Assembly (NCBI GenBank): GCA_009774175.1
Contig: VSNG01000003.1
Coordinates: 82,368-146,367 of the forward strand
Reading direction: 5' to 3'
Length of the DNA: 64,000 bases
DNA from: Lachnospiraceae bacterium
GTDB lineage: Bacteria; Bacillota; Clostridia; Lachnospirales; Lachnospiraceae
This document shows positions 18,441-26,892 of the stretch, in pieces. The notes below the pieces were generated by a model, which searched no databases, was not told the DNA's origin, and worked only from the letters and a program-made list of their open reading frames with translations. The position numbers and the translations under genes were made by a program. The stretch's first letter is position 1; each line of letters starts with the position of its first letter.

Positions 18441-19145
18441 ATGAATAGGGAAAATAAATTGATTAGGGCTGTTATTGTGCTTGCGGGTATTCTTCTTGCA
18501 GGCGGTTTTTTGCCGGTAAGAAGCGGCGTGTTTGCCGATACGGCTGAATATATGGCCTGCCTTTGGGAAAAGGAGGAGACTGTGGACAGTCCCAGGAAAA
18601 TAGCGCTGACCTTCGACGACGGGCCCCATCCTTACTATACCCAACAGCTTCTGGATGGGCTTAAGGAGCGTGGGGCCAGGGCTACCTTTTTTGTAATGGG
18701 AAAGCAGGCGGAGGCTTATCCGGAGCTTGTTTTGCGGATGCAGGAAGAAGGACATCTGATCGGGAATCATACCTACAGCCATGTGCAGCTGAATAAGAAA
18801 AACAGAGAGAGCTTTAAGGAGGAACTGGTCAGGACAAACGAGCTGCTTCTGGGGATTACGGGAGAAGAACCGCAGTATGTGCGTCCGCCGTACGGAAGCT
18901 GGGATAAAAGCTTTGAGTCGGAGCTTATGATGATTCCGGTGCTCTGGACAATCGATCCCATGGACTGGTGCAGCAGCGACGTGAACGGGATCGTACGAAA
19001 GGTTACGAAAAAGGCGGAGGATAACGCCGTTATTCTGATGCACGACGAATATAAGTCCAGCGTTACGGCAGCCCTTGAAATTGTGGATGTTCTGCAAAAG
19101 CAGGGGTATGAGTTTGTGACGGTGGATGAGATTCTTTTTGATTAG
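18441..19145 (+). CDS. polysaccharide deacetylase (carbohydrate esterase family 4)
   Basis: The 234-residue protein has an N-terminal signal or anchor (about 8-30) and a NodB-homology domain with all five motifs: TFDDGPHP (catalytic base and metal Asp), HTYSH (metal His pair), RPPYGSWD, DPMDW and LMHD. Such enzymes de-N-acetylate peptidoglycan or other N-acetylated glycans at the cell surface, which commonly alters lysozyme sensitivity. Catalytic residues appear intact. It lies 60 bases after the kinase gene and could be co-transcribed with it, which would link the two-component system to envelope modification. Confidence 0.93.
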   Translation: MNRENKLIRAVIVLAGILLAGGFLPVRSGVFADTAEYMACLWEKEETVDSPRKIALTFDDGPHPYYTQQLLDGLKERGARATFFVMGKQAEAYPELVLRMQEEGHLIGNHTYSHVQLNKKNRESFKEELVRTNELLLGITGEEPQYVRPPYGSWDKSFESELMMIPVLWTIDPMDWCSSDVNGIVRKVTKKAEDNAVILMHDEYKSSVTAALEIVDVLQKQGYEFVTVDEILFD

Positions 19146-19201
19146 AAATCTGGCTGCCAGCTCAGCACGCGCCATTTGCAGAAACGTTGAAAATAATGGG
19201 A

Positions 19202-19231
19202 TTGGACTTTTTTTACGTTATATAGTACAAT
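19202..19231 (+). promoter_or_regulatory. sigma-A promoter for the DUF5722 gene
   Basis: TTGGAC (19202-19207), 18 bases, then TACAAT (19226-19231). It lies 65 bases before the DUF5722 start and separates that gene from the deacetylase. Confidence 0.6.
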
Positions 19232-19295
19232 GAGCGGGGTGGGAGATAGACGGCGGACAAGGGCCGTCAGGATAAAAAAGGGAAAAAGGTTATAG

Positions 19296-21167
19296 ATGAA
19301 AAACGGAAAAAAGAAAGAAAAGGGCTCCGTAAACTGGAAGAAACGTTGGATTATCGTCGGCGTCGGCATGGTGATTCTGGCGCTTGGCAGCGGGTATGCC
19401 GGGTATGCCGTGCAGCAGCATCTTGATTTGCAGGCTTTGGAGAGCGCGGCAGTGGAGGCTATGGTACATACGGAGGCTGTAAGGCTGGCCGAGTACAGCA
19501 AAACCCAGCACAGAAAGGACAGCGTCAGGCAGAATGCCGGTAAGGATACGACGCAGGCGCTGGTGGATGCGGCCCGCTATATGCTGGAGGGCATAAAGAA
19601 CAGACCGAGGGAGGTAGAGGTCACGCCGGAAAACGCGGCTGATTTTGCCACCATTGAAAGCTGCAAGATCAACCCGGAGACGGGCAAGATTGACGTGACC
19701 ATGAAAGCGAAGGATCTGGCTGTCAGCGACGACGGCTATTACTATCTCTTTGAGGAAAAGGCTTACCAGTCCGCCCTGACTGGCAGCGAGTACATAATTG
19801 AAGATCAGAAGGATGTGAATTTGACCTTTTCGGTCAATTTAAATTATAATACGGCCAGTTCCAGACTCTTTTCCAAATTTGTGGTGGCCGTAAAGAAAAA
19901 CGGATCTTTTCTGGCGATCACCAAGCCCCACTATATCACGAACCCGGAAGCTTTGGCAAAATACAGTCTCTCTTTTGGCAATACGACCTCCAAGAAGGGG
20001 CTTCTTGTAGACCCGGAAAAGCTGCAAAGCACGGAGCTGGACGATCTGGGTGTGAGGCATGCCGCCTATAATATTCCTCTGAGCAGGATTCTGGGACAGA
20101 CGACCAATGAACATTACCCTACGGTTTACTATACTTATAACGGAAGAAATTATGCTTTTAACGGGCAGATTATTGCGGAGTACGATTACATTTTTACTTC
20201 CCTGACAAACAGGGGGATTACAACAACAGCCATTATTTTAAATGATCATTCCGCCCATCCCGAGCTGATTCATCCCAAAGCGCGTTCCGGCGGACATGCT
20301 CCTTATTTTGCCTTTAACGCGGCGGACGAGGAGGGCGTTGAATGTATCGCGGCGGTGGCGTCCTTTCTGGCCAGCCGTTATTCCGGCACCGGCCACGGCA
20401 AGGTGGTAAACTGGGTGATCGGAAATGAGATCAACGCCAGAAGCGAGTGGAATCATATCGAGCACATGGATACGGCGTCCTATGTGGACGAGTACGCCAG
20501 AGCGTTCCGCGTTTTCTACAATGCGATTTTAAGCATCAATAGCAGCGCAAGAGTATACATATCGCTGGATCAGCAGTGGGGAAAGAGTCTCTATTCCAAG
20601 AACGGATACGGTTCCAAGGAGATTCTTGACGAATTTAACCGCAATTTAAAGGCGGAAGGAAATATCGACTGGGCGCTGGCCCAGCATCCATACAACTATC
20701 CGCTGACCAGTGCAAAGGCGTGGAGTTCCAGCGGAAAAGCCGGCTCCTATGTGCAGGAGGGTGAAAATACACCTGTTATTACAATTAAAAACCTTCATGT
20801 GCTGACGGATTATTTACAGAAGCCGGAGATGCGCACGGAAGACGGAGAGGTGCGGCATCTGATTTTAAGCGAGATGGGGTATACCTCCTCTCAGGGGCAG
20901 GAGCTGCAGGCGGCTTCTTTCGTGTATGCCTATAAGGTAATCGAGGCGAATCAGTATGTGGACAGCATGCTTTTCTCGAGGGAGACGGACGCGCCTTCGG
21001 AAGTGGCGCAGGGGCTTGCGCTTGGAATCTGCACGCTGGGCGGCGGCCGGAAATCCATTTATGAGGCGTACAAGTATGTGGATACCCCGGAGTCGGCCAA
21101 ATATACAGATTTTGCCTTGCAGGTGATCGGTATTTCAAACTGGAATGAAGTGATCAGGAAACATTGA
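19296..21167 (+). CDS. membrane-anchored DUF5722 protein, predicted glycoside hydrolase
   Basis: The 623-residue protein has a basic N-terminus, a transmembrane anchor at about 19-40 and a large extracellular part matching DUF5722. Two motifs resemble the catalytic pair of clan A (beta/alpha)8 glycosidases: Asn377-Glu378 in VIGNEINARSEW as acid/base and Glu526 in LILSEMGYTS as nucleophile. On that reading it cleaves a surface or extracellular glycan from the outer face of the membrane. The substrate is unknown. Its neighbour is a surface polysaccharide deacetylase. It has its own promoter and ends at a hairpin shared with the convergent DUF4364 gene. Confidence 0.8.
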   Translation: MKNGKKKEKGSVNWKKRWIIVGVGMVILALGSGYAGYAVQQHLDLQALESAAVEAMVHTEAVRLAEYSKTQHRKDSVRQNAGKDTTQALVDAARYMLEGIKNRPREVEVTPENAADFATIESCKINPETGKIDVTMKAKDLAVSDDGYYYLFEEKAYQSALTGSEYIIEDQKDVNLTFSVNLNYNTASSRLFSKFVVAVKKNGSFLAITKPHYITNPEALAKYSLSFGNTTSKKGLLVDPEKLQSTELDDLGVRHAAYNIPLSRILGQTTNEHYPTVYYTYNGRNYAFNGQIIAEYDYIFTSLTNRGITTTAIILNDHSAHPELIHPKARSGGHAPYFAFNAADEEGVECIAAVASFLASRYSGTGHGKVVNWVIGNEINARSEWNHIEHMDTASYVDEYARAFRVFYNAILSINSSARVYISLDQQWGKSLYSKNGYGSKEILDEFNRNLKAEGNIDWALAQHPYNYPLTSAKAWSSSGKAGSYVQEGENTPVITIKNLHVLTDYLQKPEMRTEDGEVRHLILSEMGYTSSQGQELQAASFVYAYKVIEANQYVDSMLFSRETDAPSEVAQGLALGICTLGGGRKSIYEAYKYVDTPESAKYTDFALQVIGISNWNEVIRKH

Positions 21168-21174
21168 CGGAACA

Positions 21175-21204
21175 GAAAAAATCGGGCACAGAGTAAACTG
21201 TGCC
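21175..21204 (-). terminator. terminator of the DUF4364/malic enzyme unit, possibly bidirectional
   Basis: GGCACAG (21185-21191) and CTGTGCC (21198-21204) form a 7-bp stem with a 6-base loop. Read leftward, the stem is followed by TTTTTT at 21180-21175, a classic terminator for the leftward genes. Rightward it lacks a good T-tract. Confidence 0.75.
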
Positions 21205-21205
21205 G

Positions 21206-21721
21206 TCAAAATAACTCAGAAACCAGAAATTGATAGACGCTTTGGCTTTTGGCCTGCCAGTTGGCGCAGATGGCGGAGGCGGTGTCTTCATCGGGGACGG
21301 ACAGGGTGATATCCACCACTGTCACGTCCTTTTCTTTTACGACAAGACGGGCCTCGTATTCCCCGGAGGTGGATTTGTAGTAGTCCGCCCGGACGGCGGA
21401 CTCGCTGCGCATGTCCATCTCATGATCGGCAAAAAAGGCGGCGATATCCTCTTTGATGGGATCGCCTATGCGGTTGCCAAAGTAGGCCAGCGTGTCTTTG
21501 CCTTCCATCGTAATTTCCAGATAGGTACGGTTGCGCAGAGATTTTGCCTGAATCAGCTCCGCGTCGATCAGTTCCGCGATGACCTGCTGTAAGGTCAGGA
21601 AGTTTGTGTAATCGCGGCCCAGAATGAAATCGCCTATCTGCGCTTTGGTAAGCGGAAAGGTGACACGGTCCAGCATGTAGAGGGTAATCAGTTTATAAAG
21701 TGTTAAAGGATCCTGAGTCAT
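21206..21721 (-). CDS. DUF4364 family protein, probable wHTH regulator
   Basis: Beginning at MTQDPLTLYKLITLYMLDRV, the 171-residue product matches DUF4364. Its N-terminal half looks like a winged helix (LTKAQIGDFILGRDYTNFLTLQQVIAELIDAELI) and its C-terminal half is an alpha/beta domain of unknown role. An upstream in-frame extension is possible, but the start at 21721 is preceded by GGAGA and fits the family length. It lies 13 bases after the malic enzyme gene in the same direction, so the two are probably co-transcribed. Regulation of carbon metabolism would be a reasonable guess but is not shown. Confidence 0.82.
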   Translation of the reverse strand: MTQDPLTLYKLITLYMLDRVTFPLTKAQIGDFILGRDYTNFLTLQQVIAELIDAELIQAKSLRNRTYLEITMEGKDTLAYFGNRIGDPIKEDIAAFFADHEMDMRSESAVRADYYKSTSGEYEARLVVKEKDVTVVDITLSVPDEDTASAICANWQAKSQSVYQFLVSELF

Positions 21722-21734
21722 GGCGTCTCCTGTT

Positions 21735-22883
21735 TTATATATGGGATTTAACGGCCTCGGCCACCACTTCCGCAACCTTGGGATCGAAAGCCTCCGGCAT
21801 GATGTTGTCTTCATTTAACTGGTCTTCGGGTACGAGGTTTGCGATGGCAAGCGCCGCGGCAAGCTTCATTTCCTCAGTAATCTGTTTTGCGCGGCCCTCC
21901 AGGGCGCCTTTGAAGATGCCGGGGAAGGCTACCACGTTGTTGACCTGATTGGGGAAATCGGAACGGCCTGTGCCGACTACCCGCGCGCCGGCGGCTTTGG
22001 CCGCGTCAGGCATGATTTCCGGAACCGGATTGGCCATGGCAAAAAGGATAGAATCCTGATTCATGGAGGATACCATATCAGGTGTTACAATATTGGGAGC
22101 GGATACGCCCACAAAGATATCCGCGCCTTTTAAGGCGTCGGCAAGCGTTCCCTTTTCTCCGTTCGGATTGGTTACTTCGGTCATTTTCTGCTGCATCCAG
22201 TTCAAACCCTGTGTGTCTTTGCCAACGATACCGACTTTGTCGCACATGATTACATTGGTGAAGCCGTAGGTCAGGAGAAGCTTTGTGATGGCCACGCCTG
22301 CGCTGCCTGCGCCGTTTACAACCACCTTGCAGTCTTCTTTGTTTTTGCCGACAACCTTTAAGCCGTTGATGATGCCGGCAAGCACTACGATGGCGGTGCC
22401 GTGCTGATCATCGTGGAAGACAGGGATGTTAAGAGAGGCCTTTAACCGTTCCTCAATTTCGAAACAGCGGGGGGCGCTGATATCTTCCAGATTGATGCCG
22501 CCAAAACCGGGAGCCAGATAAGTTACGGCTTTTATGATTTCCTCGGTATCCTGTGTGTCAAGACAGATGGGCACGGCGTTGACGCCGCCAAATTCTTTGA
22601 ACAGTACCGCTTTCCCCTCCATAACGGGCATGGCGGCATAGGGGCCGATATTTCCAAGGCCCAGTACGGCGCTGCCGTCCGATACCACGGCCACGGTGTT
22701 GGATTTCCATGTATAGGTGTAGGCCGCTTCCGCATTTTCGGCAATTACCTTGCAGGGCTCCGCCACGCCGGGGGTGTAGGCGAGGGAGAGATCCTCGCGG
22801 GTTTTGACGGGGGTTTTGGAAACGGTTTCCAGTTTGCCGCGCCATTTTTCATGTAACATAAGCGCCTTTTCATTGGTTGTCAT
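21735..22883 (-). CDS. NAD(P)-dependent malic enzyme
   Basis: The 382-residue protein is a short-form bacterial malic enzyme: SLAYTPGVAEPCKVI near the N-terminus, the metal- and malate-binding region (INLEDISAPRCFEIEERLK, then FHDDQHGTAIVVLAGI) and a Rossmann fold (VVVNGAGSAGVAITKLLL). It decarboxylates malate oxidatively to pyruvate and CO2 in the cytoplasm. The coenzyme preference cannot be assigned reliably from what I can see. It lacks the phosphotransacetylase-like C-terminal extension of the long MaeB form. Its promoter lies in the divergent region shared with rho. Confidence 0.93.
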   Translation of the reverse strand: MTTNEKALMLHEKWRGKLETVSKTPVKTREDLSLAYTPGVAEPCKVIAENAEAAYTYTWKSNTVAVVSDGSAVLGLGNIGPYAAMPVMEGKAVLFKEFGGVNAVPICLDTQDTEEIIKAVTYLAPGFGGINLEDISAPRCFEIEERLKASLNIPVFHDDQHGTAIVVLAGIINGLKVVGKNKEDCKVVVNGAGSAGVAITKLLLTYGFTNVIMCDKVGIVGKDTQGLNWMQQKMTEVTNPNGEKGTLADALKGADIFVGVSAPNIVTPDMVSSMNQDSILFAMANPVPEIMPDAAKAAGARVVGTGRSDFPNQVNNVVAFPGIFKGALEGRAKQITEEMKLAAALAIANLVPEDQLNEDNIMPEAFDPKVAEVVAEAVKSHI

Positions 22884-23127
22884 ATGGATACCTCGCTTTT
22901 TCTTAGTCTATAGCATATCTTATAGTATTTGGAATTTCTCTGCAATATCCTCTTGCTGAAAAAATACTTCCTATTTTTAAAAAGATGGTGTATAATGTAC
23001 AAATACAAGTTGGAAAATCATTTTCTGAGTCGTATCAGGCGCGAAATCCCTTGACGAAAGAACAGATAAGATATAGGAAAGCATCAGACACAAGTTATGA
23101 TAATAATACAACCCCCGGGAGGAATTT
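22884..23127. promoter_or_regulatory. divergent promoter region between malic enzyme and rho
   Basis: This AT-rich spacer must hold promoters for both directions. On the forward strand the best -10 is TATAAT at 22991-22996 with a weak -35. A second candidate is TTGACG near 23053, 17 bases before TAGGAA. CGGGAGGAA precedes the rho ATG. I see no riboswitch or operator. Confidence 0.4.
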
Positions 23128-24489
23128 ATGAGAGAAAAGTATGAATCGCTGGCGCTTGCGGATTTAAAGGAGATTGCGAAAGCCAGAGGAATTAAAGGCA
23201 CCTCAACCATGAAAAAGGCGCAGATTGTGGAGGCGATGCTTAAAGAGGATGAAAAGGACAAGGCGGCCGGTAAAGAAGTGGCCGTCAAATCTGTAGCGCC
23301 GGCGGGCACGCCTGCCAGGAGAACAGAGTCCGCGGAGGAGGAGAAGTTTCCTTCGGAGCTGGACAGCGGCGTTACGGCCAGAGGAATTTTGGAGGTCATG
23401 AGCGACGGTTTCGGTTTTATCCGCTGTGAGAATTATCTGCCCGGTGAGAACGACGTTTATGTGGCGCCCAGCCAGATTCGCCGTTTCGGCCTGAAAACGG
23501 GAGATATTCTGGAAGGCAATACAAGGATTAAAACACAGAACGAGAAGTTCAGCGCGCTTTTGTATGTAAAGTCCATCAACGGGTATGCGCCGGATGTGGC
23601 GGCGCGCAGGGTGAATTTCGAGGATATGACGCCGATATTCCCCGACGAACGGTTAAAGCTTGAGACAACCGGCTCTTCGATTGCCATGCGGATTATGGAT
23701 CTGATCAGCCCCGTCGGTAAGGGACAGAGGGGTATGATTGTGTCGCCGCCAAAGGCCGGTAAGACGACCCTGCTTAAGGAAGTGGCAAAATCCATCACCA
23801 GAACCGCGCCGGACGCCCATCTGATTATTTTGCTGATTGACGAGCGTCCCGAGGAAGTGACGGATATCAAGGAAGCTATCGAAGGCCCCAATGTGGAGGT
23901 TATTTACTCTACCTTTGACGAACTGCCCGAGCACCATAAGAGAGTGTCGGAGATGGTAATTGAGCGCGCCAAGCGTCTGGTGGAGCATAAAAAGGACGTA
24001 GTAATCCTTTTGGACAGCATTACGCGTCTGACCAGGGCGTATAATCTGGTGGTGCCCCCCAGCGGCCGTACGCTTTCCGGCGGTCTTGACCCGGCGGCGT
24101 TACATATGCCCAAGCGGTTTTTCGGCGCGGCCCGCAATATGCGCGAGGGCGGAAGCCTGACGATTCTGGCTACGGCGCTGGTGGAGACGGGAAGCAAGAT
24201 GGACGACGTGGTTTACGAGGAGTTTAAGGGCACCGGCAATATGGAGATGGTGCTTGACAGAAAGCTTTCCGAAAAGAGAGTATTTCCGGCCATTGACATT
24301 CCGAAATCCAGTACCAGAAGAGAGGATCTGCTCTTAAATACCGACGAGCTGGAGGCTATCAATATTATCCGGAAGGCGCTTAACGGCATGAAGGCGGAAG
24401 AGGCTGCGGAGCGTGTGGTGGATATGTTCACAAAGACCAGAAATAATCAGGAATTTGTGAACATGGTCAAAAAGATGAAGTTCATATAA
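23128..24489 (+). CDS. rho: transcription termination factor Rho
   Basis: The 453-residue protein has the Rho_N helix bundle (LADLKEIAKARGIKGTSTMK), a short charged linker, the cold-shock-type RNA-binding domain (ARGILEVMSDGFGFIRCENY), and the hexameric ATPase domain with Walker A SPPKAGKTTLLKE, Walker B LIILLIDERPEEVT and the Q/R-loop region. Rho loads on unstructured transcripts and terminates transcription. The gene starts the conserved run leading to rpmE and prfA. Confidence 0.97.
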   Translation: MREKYESLALADLKEIAKARGIKGTSTMKKAQIVEAMLKEDEKDKAAGKEVAVKSVAPAGTPARRTESAEEEKFPSELDSGVTARGILEVMSDGFGFIRCENYLPGENDVYVAPSQIRRFGLKTGDILEGNTRIKTQNEKFSALLYVKSINGYAPDVAARRVNFEDMTPIFPDERLKLETTGSSIAMRIMDLISPVGKGQRGMIVSPPKAGKTTLLKEVAKSITRTAPDAHLIILLIDERPEEVTDIKEAIEGPNVEVIYSTFDELPEHHKRVSEMVIERAKRLVEHKKDVVILLDSITRLTRAYNLVVPPSGRTLSGGLDPAALHMPKRFFGAARNMREGGSLTILATALVETGSKMDDVVYEEFKGTGNMEMVLDRKLSEKRVFPAIDIPKSSTRREDLLLNTDELEAINIIRKALNGMKAEEAAERVVDMFTKTRNNQEFVNMVKKMKFI

Positions 24490-24506
24490 ATAATGTAAAA
24501 AAAGGC

Positions 24507-24535
24507 TTGCATACCCGAAAATCCTATGCTACAAT
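24507..24535 (+). promoter_or_regulatory. sigma-A promoter of rpmE
   Basis: TTGCAT (24507-24512), 17 bases, TACAAT (24530-24535). Transcription would start near 24542, giving a 5' leader of about 120 bases before the L31 start codon. Confidence 0.72.
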
Positions 24536-24542
24536 GTAAAAG

Positions 24543-24634
24543 CTGTCGGTCTACGACAGTTTTTGAGTGATGAAAGAGGAGAAGTTGAAAGAACGATATT
24601 CTTTCAACAGCAGATTTACGCGCAGGGCGTAAAT
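24543..24634 (+). ncRNA. structured leader of rpmE, candidate ribosomal-protein autoregulatory RNA
   Basis: Three perfect stems lie in the leader: 24543-24559 (CTGTCG/CGACAG, followed by TTTTT), 24584-24608 (10-bp stem GTTGAAAGAA) and 24614-24634 (8-bp stem ATTTACGC). Leader RNAs ahead of L31 genes have been described in several bacterial groups and are thought to let L31 regulate its own synthesis. I cannot match this one to a specific family without a covariance model. The first hairpin with its T-tract lies so close to the predicted start that early termination is possible. Confidence 0.5.
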
Positions 24635-24664
24635 TCGCAGGCTGAGAAAGGAGTATATATAGCG

Positions 24665-24871
24665 ATGAAAGAAGGAATCCATCCTGAGTATTATCAGGCG
24701 ACGGTAACATGCAACTGTGGAAACACCTTTGTGACAGGTTCCACCAAGCCGGAAATTCATGTGGAGGTCTGCTCCAAGTGCCATTCGTTCTACACAGGAC
24801 AGCAGAAAGCGGCACAGGCTCGCGGCCGTATTGATAAGTTCAATCGGAAATACGGTGTGGAAAACAAATAA
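24665..24871 (+). CDS. rpmE: 50S ribosomal protein L31
   Basis: From the ATG at 24665 the product is 68 residues, the usual L31 length, beginning MKEGIHPEYYQATVTCNCGN. Four cysteines (TCNCGN and VCSKCHS) make it the zinc-binding C+ form. The ribosome-binding site GAAAGGAG is just upstream. An apparent in-frame extension to 24563 runs through the leader hairpins and is not used. A strong terminator follows at once. Confidence 0.95.
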   Translation: MKEGIHPEYYQATVTCNCGNTFVTGSTKPEIHVEVCSKCHSFYTGQQKAAQARGRIDKFNRKYGVENK

Positions 24872-24884
24872 ATGCAGTGTAAGA

Positions 24885-24915
24885 AAAAGGTTGAGAATCT
24901 CTCAACCTTTTCTGA
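24885..24915 (+). terminator. terminator of rpmE
   Basis: AAAAGGTTGAGA (24885-24896) and TCTCAACCTTTT (24900-24911) form a perfect 12-bp stem with a 3-base loop. The upper A-rich and T-rich ends make it effective in both directions. Confidence 0.85.
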
Positions 24916-24948
24916 TATAACAGCTTTGACAGAATAAAGGAAGAAAAA

Positions 24949-25935
24949 ATGGCGAAGAAGAAGCAGCGCTATTCCGGAATCGGCGGACAGGCGGTTCTGG
25001 AAGGCATTATGATGAAAAATAAAGAGCAGTACGCCGTGGCGGTGAGAAAGCCTAATGGTGAGATTGAGGTGGAAGTGGAGCACTATTACGGCATTGTGCA
25101 CGGCAGTAAAATTCTGAACATACCTTTTGTCAGAGGCATCTTTCAGTTTGTGGATTCTCTGATTCTGGGCATGCGCTCCCTCAGCTTTTCGGCATCCTTC
25201 TATGAGGACGAAGAGGCGAAGGAGACGGCGGCGGACAGGGTGTTCAATAAAGTTTTCAAGGATAAGGCGGAAAAGGTATTTAACGGGCTGGTAATGCTTT
25301 TTTCCCTGGCGCTCGCCATCGGTATTTTTATGGTTCTTCCCTACTATATTATTTCTCTGTTTGAGGGATATATCAGAAGCGCTTCTTTTATGGCGGTTCT
25401 GGAAGGCGTGCTGCGTATTCTGATCTTTGTGGGTTATGTGCTTGCGATTTCCCTGATGAAGGATATTAGGCGCGTTTATATGTACCACGGCGCGGAGCAT
25501 AAGTGTATTAACTGTATTGAGAAGGGCGCGCCTCTTACCGTGAAGGAGGTAATGCGCTGCTCCAAACAGCATAAGCGCTGTGGAACCAGCTTCCTGCTGT
25601 TTGTCATGCTTGTCAGCGTGATCCTCTTTTTCTTTATCCGGGTGGACAATCCGGTCTACCGCGTGCTGATCCGTATTGCCCTGATTCCGGTGATCGCAGG
25701 GATATCCTATGAGATCATACGCCTTGCGGGAAAGAGCAACAATATTCTTGTGCGGATCATTTCTGCGCCCGGCATGTGGCTGCAGGGACTGACCACAAAG
25801 GAACCTGACGAGAGTATGGTGGAGGTTGCCATTGCCGCGGTGGAGGCTGTTTTTGACTGGAAAGCGTATTTGTATGAGACCTTTGGGTATGAGGTGGATG
25901 ATTCCTGGCTGGAAGATACAGGGACGAAATCGTAA
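24949..25935 (+). CDS. DUF1385 family membrane protein (YqhQ-like)
   Basis: The 328-residue protein opens with GIGGQAVLEGIMMKNKEQYAVAVRKPNG, the signature of DUF1385. It has hydrophobic segments at about 110-135, 145-170, 205-230 and 235-255, and a conserved MYHGAEHKCINCIEKG stretch with His and Cys residues that look like a metal or cofactor site. It is an integral membrane protein of unknown function, widely placed between rpmE and prmC/prfA in Firmicutes as here. GGAAG precedes the start. Confidence 0.9.
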   Translation: MAKKKQRYSGIGGQAVLEGIMMKNKEQYAVAVRKPNGEIEVEVEHYYGIVHGSKILNIPFVRGIFQFVDSLILGMRSLSFSASFYEDEEAKETAADRVFNKVFKDKAEKVFNGLVMLFSLALAIGIFMVLPYYIISLFEGYIRSASFMAVLEGVLRILIFVGYVLAISLMKDIRRVYMYHGAEHKCINCIEKGAPLTVKEVMRCSKQHKRCGTSFLLFVMLVSVILFFFIRVDNPVYRVLIRIALIPVIAGISYEIIRLAGKSNNILVRIISAPGMWLQGLTTKEPDESMVEVAIAAVEAVFDWKAYLYETFGYEVDDSWLEDTGTKS

Positions 25936-25951
25936 AGGATACTGAGGGGAT

Positions 25952-26860
25952 ATGGAGCGGTTATCTCGAATTTACAGGGACGTATATGAGGCGGGCAGGG
26001 AGCAGATGGAGAAGGCTGGCGTTGGCGAGGCCGCGCTTGACGCAAGGCTTCTGTTAGAGTACGTCTGCGGTACGGATCGAAACGCCCTGCTTGTCCACGG
26101 GGACAGGGAGGTTTCAGAGGAAGAATACGACAGATACCGGGAACTGACCGGGAAACGGGCGGCCCGTGTACCGTTACAGTATCTTACCGGCGGGCAGGAA
26201 TTTATGGGACTGCCCTTTTTTGTTAATGAGCAGGTGCTTGTGCCCAGACAGGATACGGAAGTGCTGGTGGAGGAAGTGATGAAGCATCTGCATGACGGCA
26301 TGCGGATTCTGGATATGTGCACCGGCTCCGGCTGTATTCTGTTAAGTCTTTTACATTATTCCAACGACTGTACGGGTGTGGGCGTGGATCTATCTGCAGG
26401 GGCTCTTGCGGTGGCCGGGGAAAACTATGAGAGACTGCGCACAAAGCGGCCTGAGATGAAGGCCCGGTTTCTGGAGAGAGACCTTTTTGCGGCGCTGGAA
26501 GCGGAATGCGGACAGAGCGCAGGAGACAAGGGGGCGTCAGCCGGGCGGTTTGATATCATTGTTTCCAATCCGCCTTATATAGAAACGGATGTTATTAAAA
26601 GCTTGATGCCGGAAGTAAGGGAACACGAACCGATGATGGCGTTAGACGGTGGGACGGATGGTCTTGCCTTTTACCGTAGGATTGCGCGGGAAGCCGGCGC
26701 TTACTTAAACGGCGGCGGCATGCTGTTTTTTGAGATAGGCTGCGAGCAGGCGGACAGTGTGAAAAGGATTATGGAACAGGCAGGGTTTCGCGGTATTGAG
26801 GTTGTAAAGGATTTTGCCGGACTTGACCGTATTGTGTATGGAAACTGGTGGGAGAAGTAG
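25952..26860 (+). CDS. prmC: peptide chain release factor N5-glutamine methyltransferase
   Basis: The 302-residue protein has the PrmC/HemK layout: a helical N-terminal domain (about 1-85), then a SAM-binding Rossmann domain with ILDMCTGSGCILLSLL and the catalytic NPPY motif in IVSNPPYIETD. It methylates the Gln of the GGQ motif of release factors in the cytoplasm. Its substrate gene prfA starts 32 bases downstream. A loop around residues 185-198 (ECGQSAGDKGASAG) is longer than usual but falls outside the core. Confidence 0.95.
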   Translation: MERLSRIYRDVYEAGREQMEKAGVGEAALDARLLLEYVCGTDRNALLVHGDREVSEEEYDRYRELTGKRAARVPLQYLTGGQEFMGLPFFVNEQVLVPRQDTEVLVEEVMKHLHDGMRILDMCTGSGCILLSLLHYSNDCTGVGVDLSAGALAVAGENYERLRTKRPEMKARFLERDLFAALEAECGQSAGDKGASAGRFDIIVSNPPYIETDVIKSLMPEVREHEPMMALDGGTDGLAFYRRIAREAGAYLNGGGMLFFEIGCEQADSVKRIMEQAGFRGIEVVKDFAGLDRIVYGNWWEK

Positions 26861-26892
26861 TGTGAAGCATTACACTGCATGGAGGTTTAAAT

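Noticed and set aside
24563..24664. N-terminal extension of L31
   Set aside because: It runs through perfect RNA hairpins and would make L31 about 34 residues too long; the inner ATG has a good ribosome-binding site.
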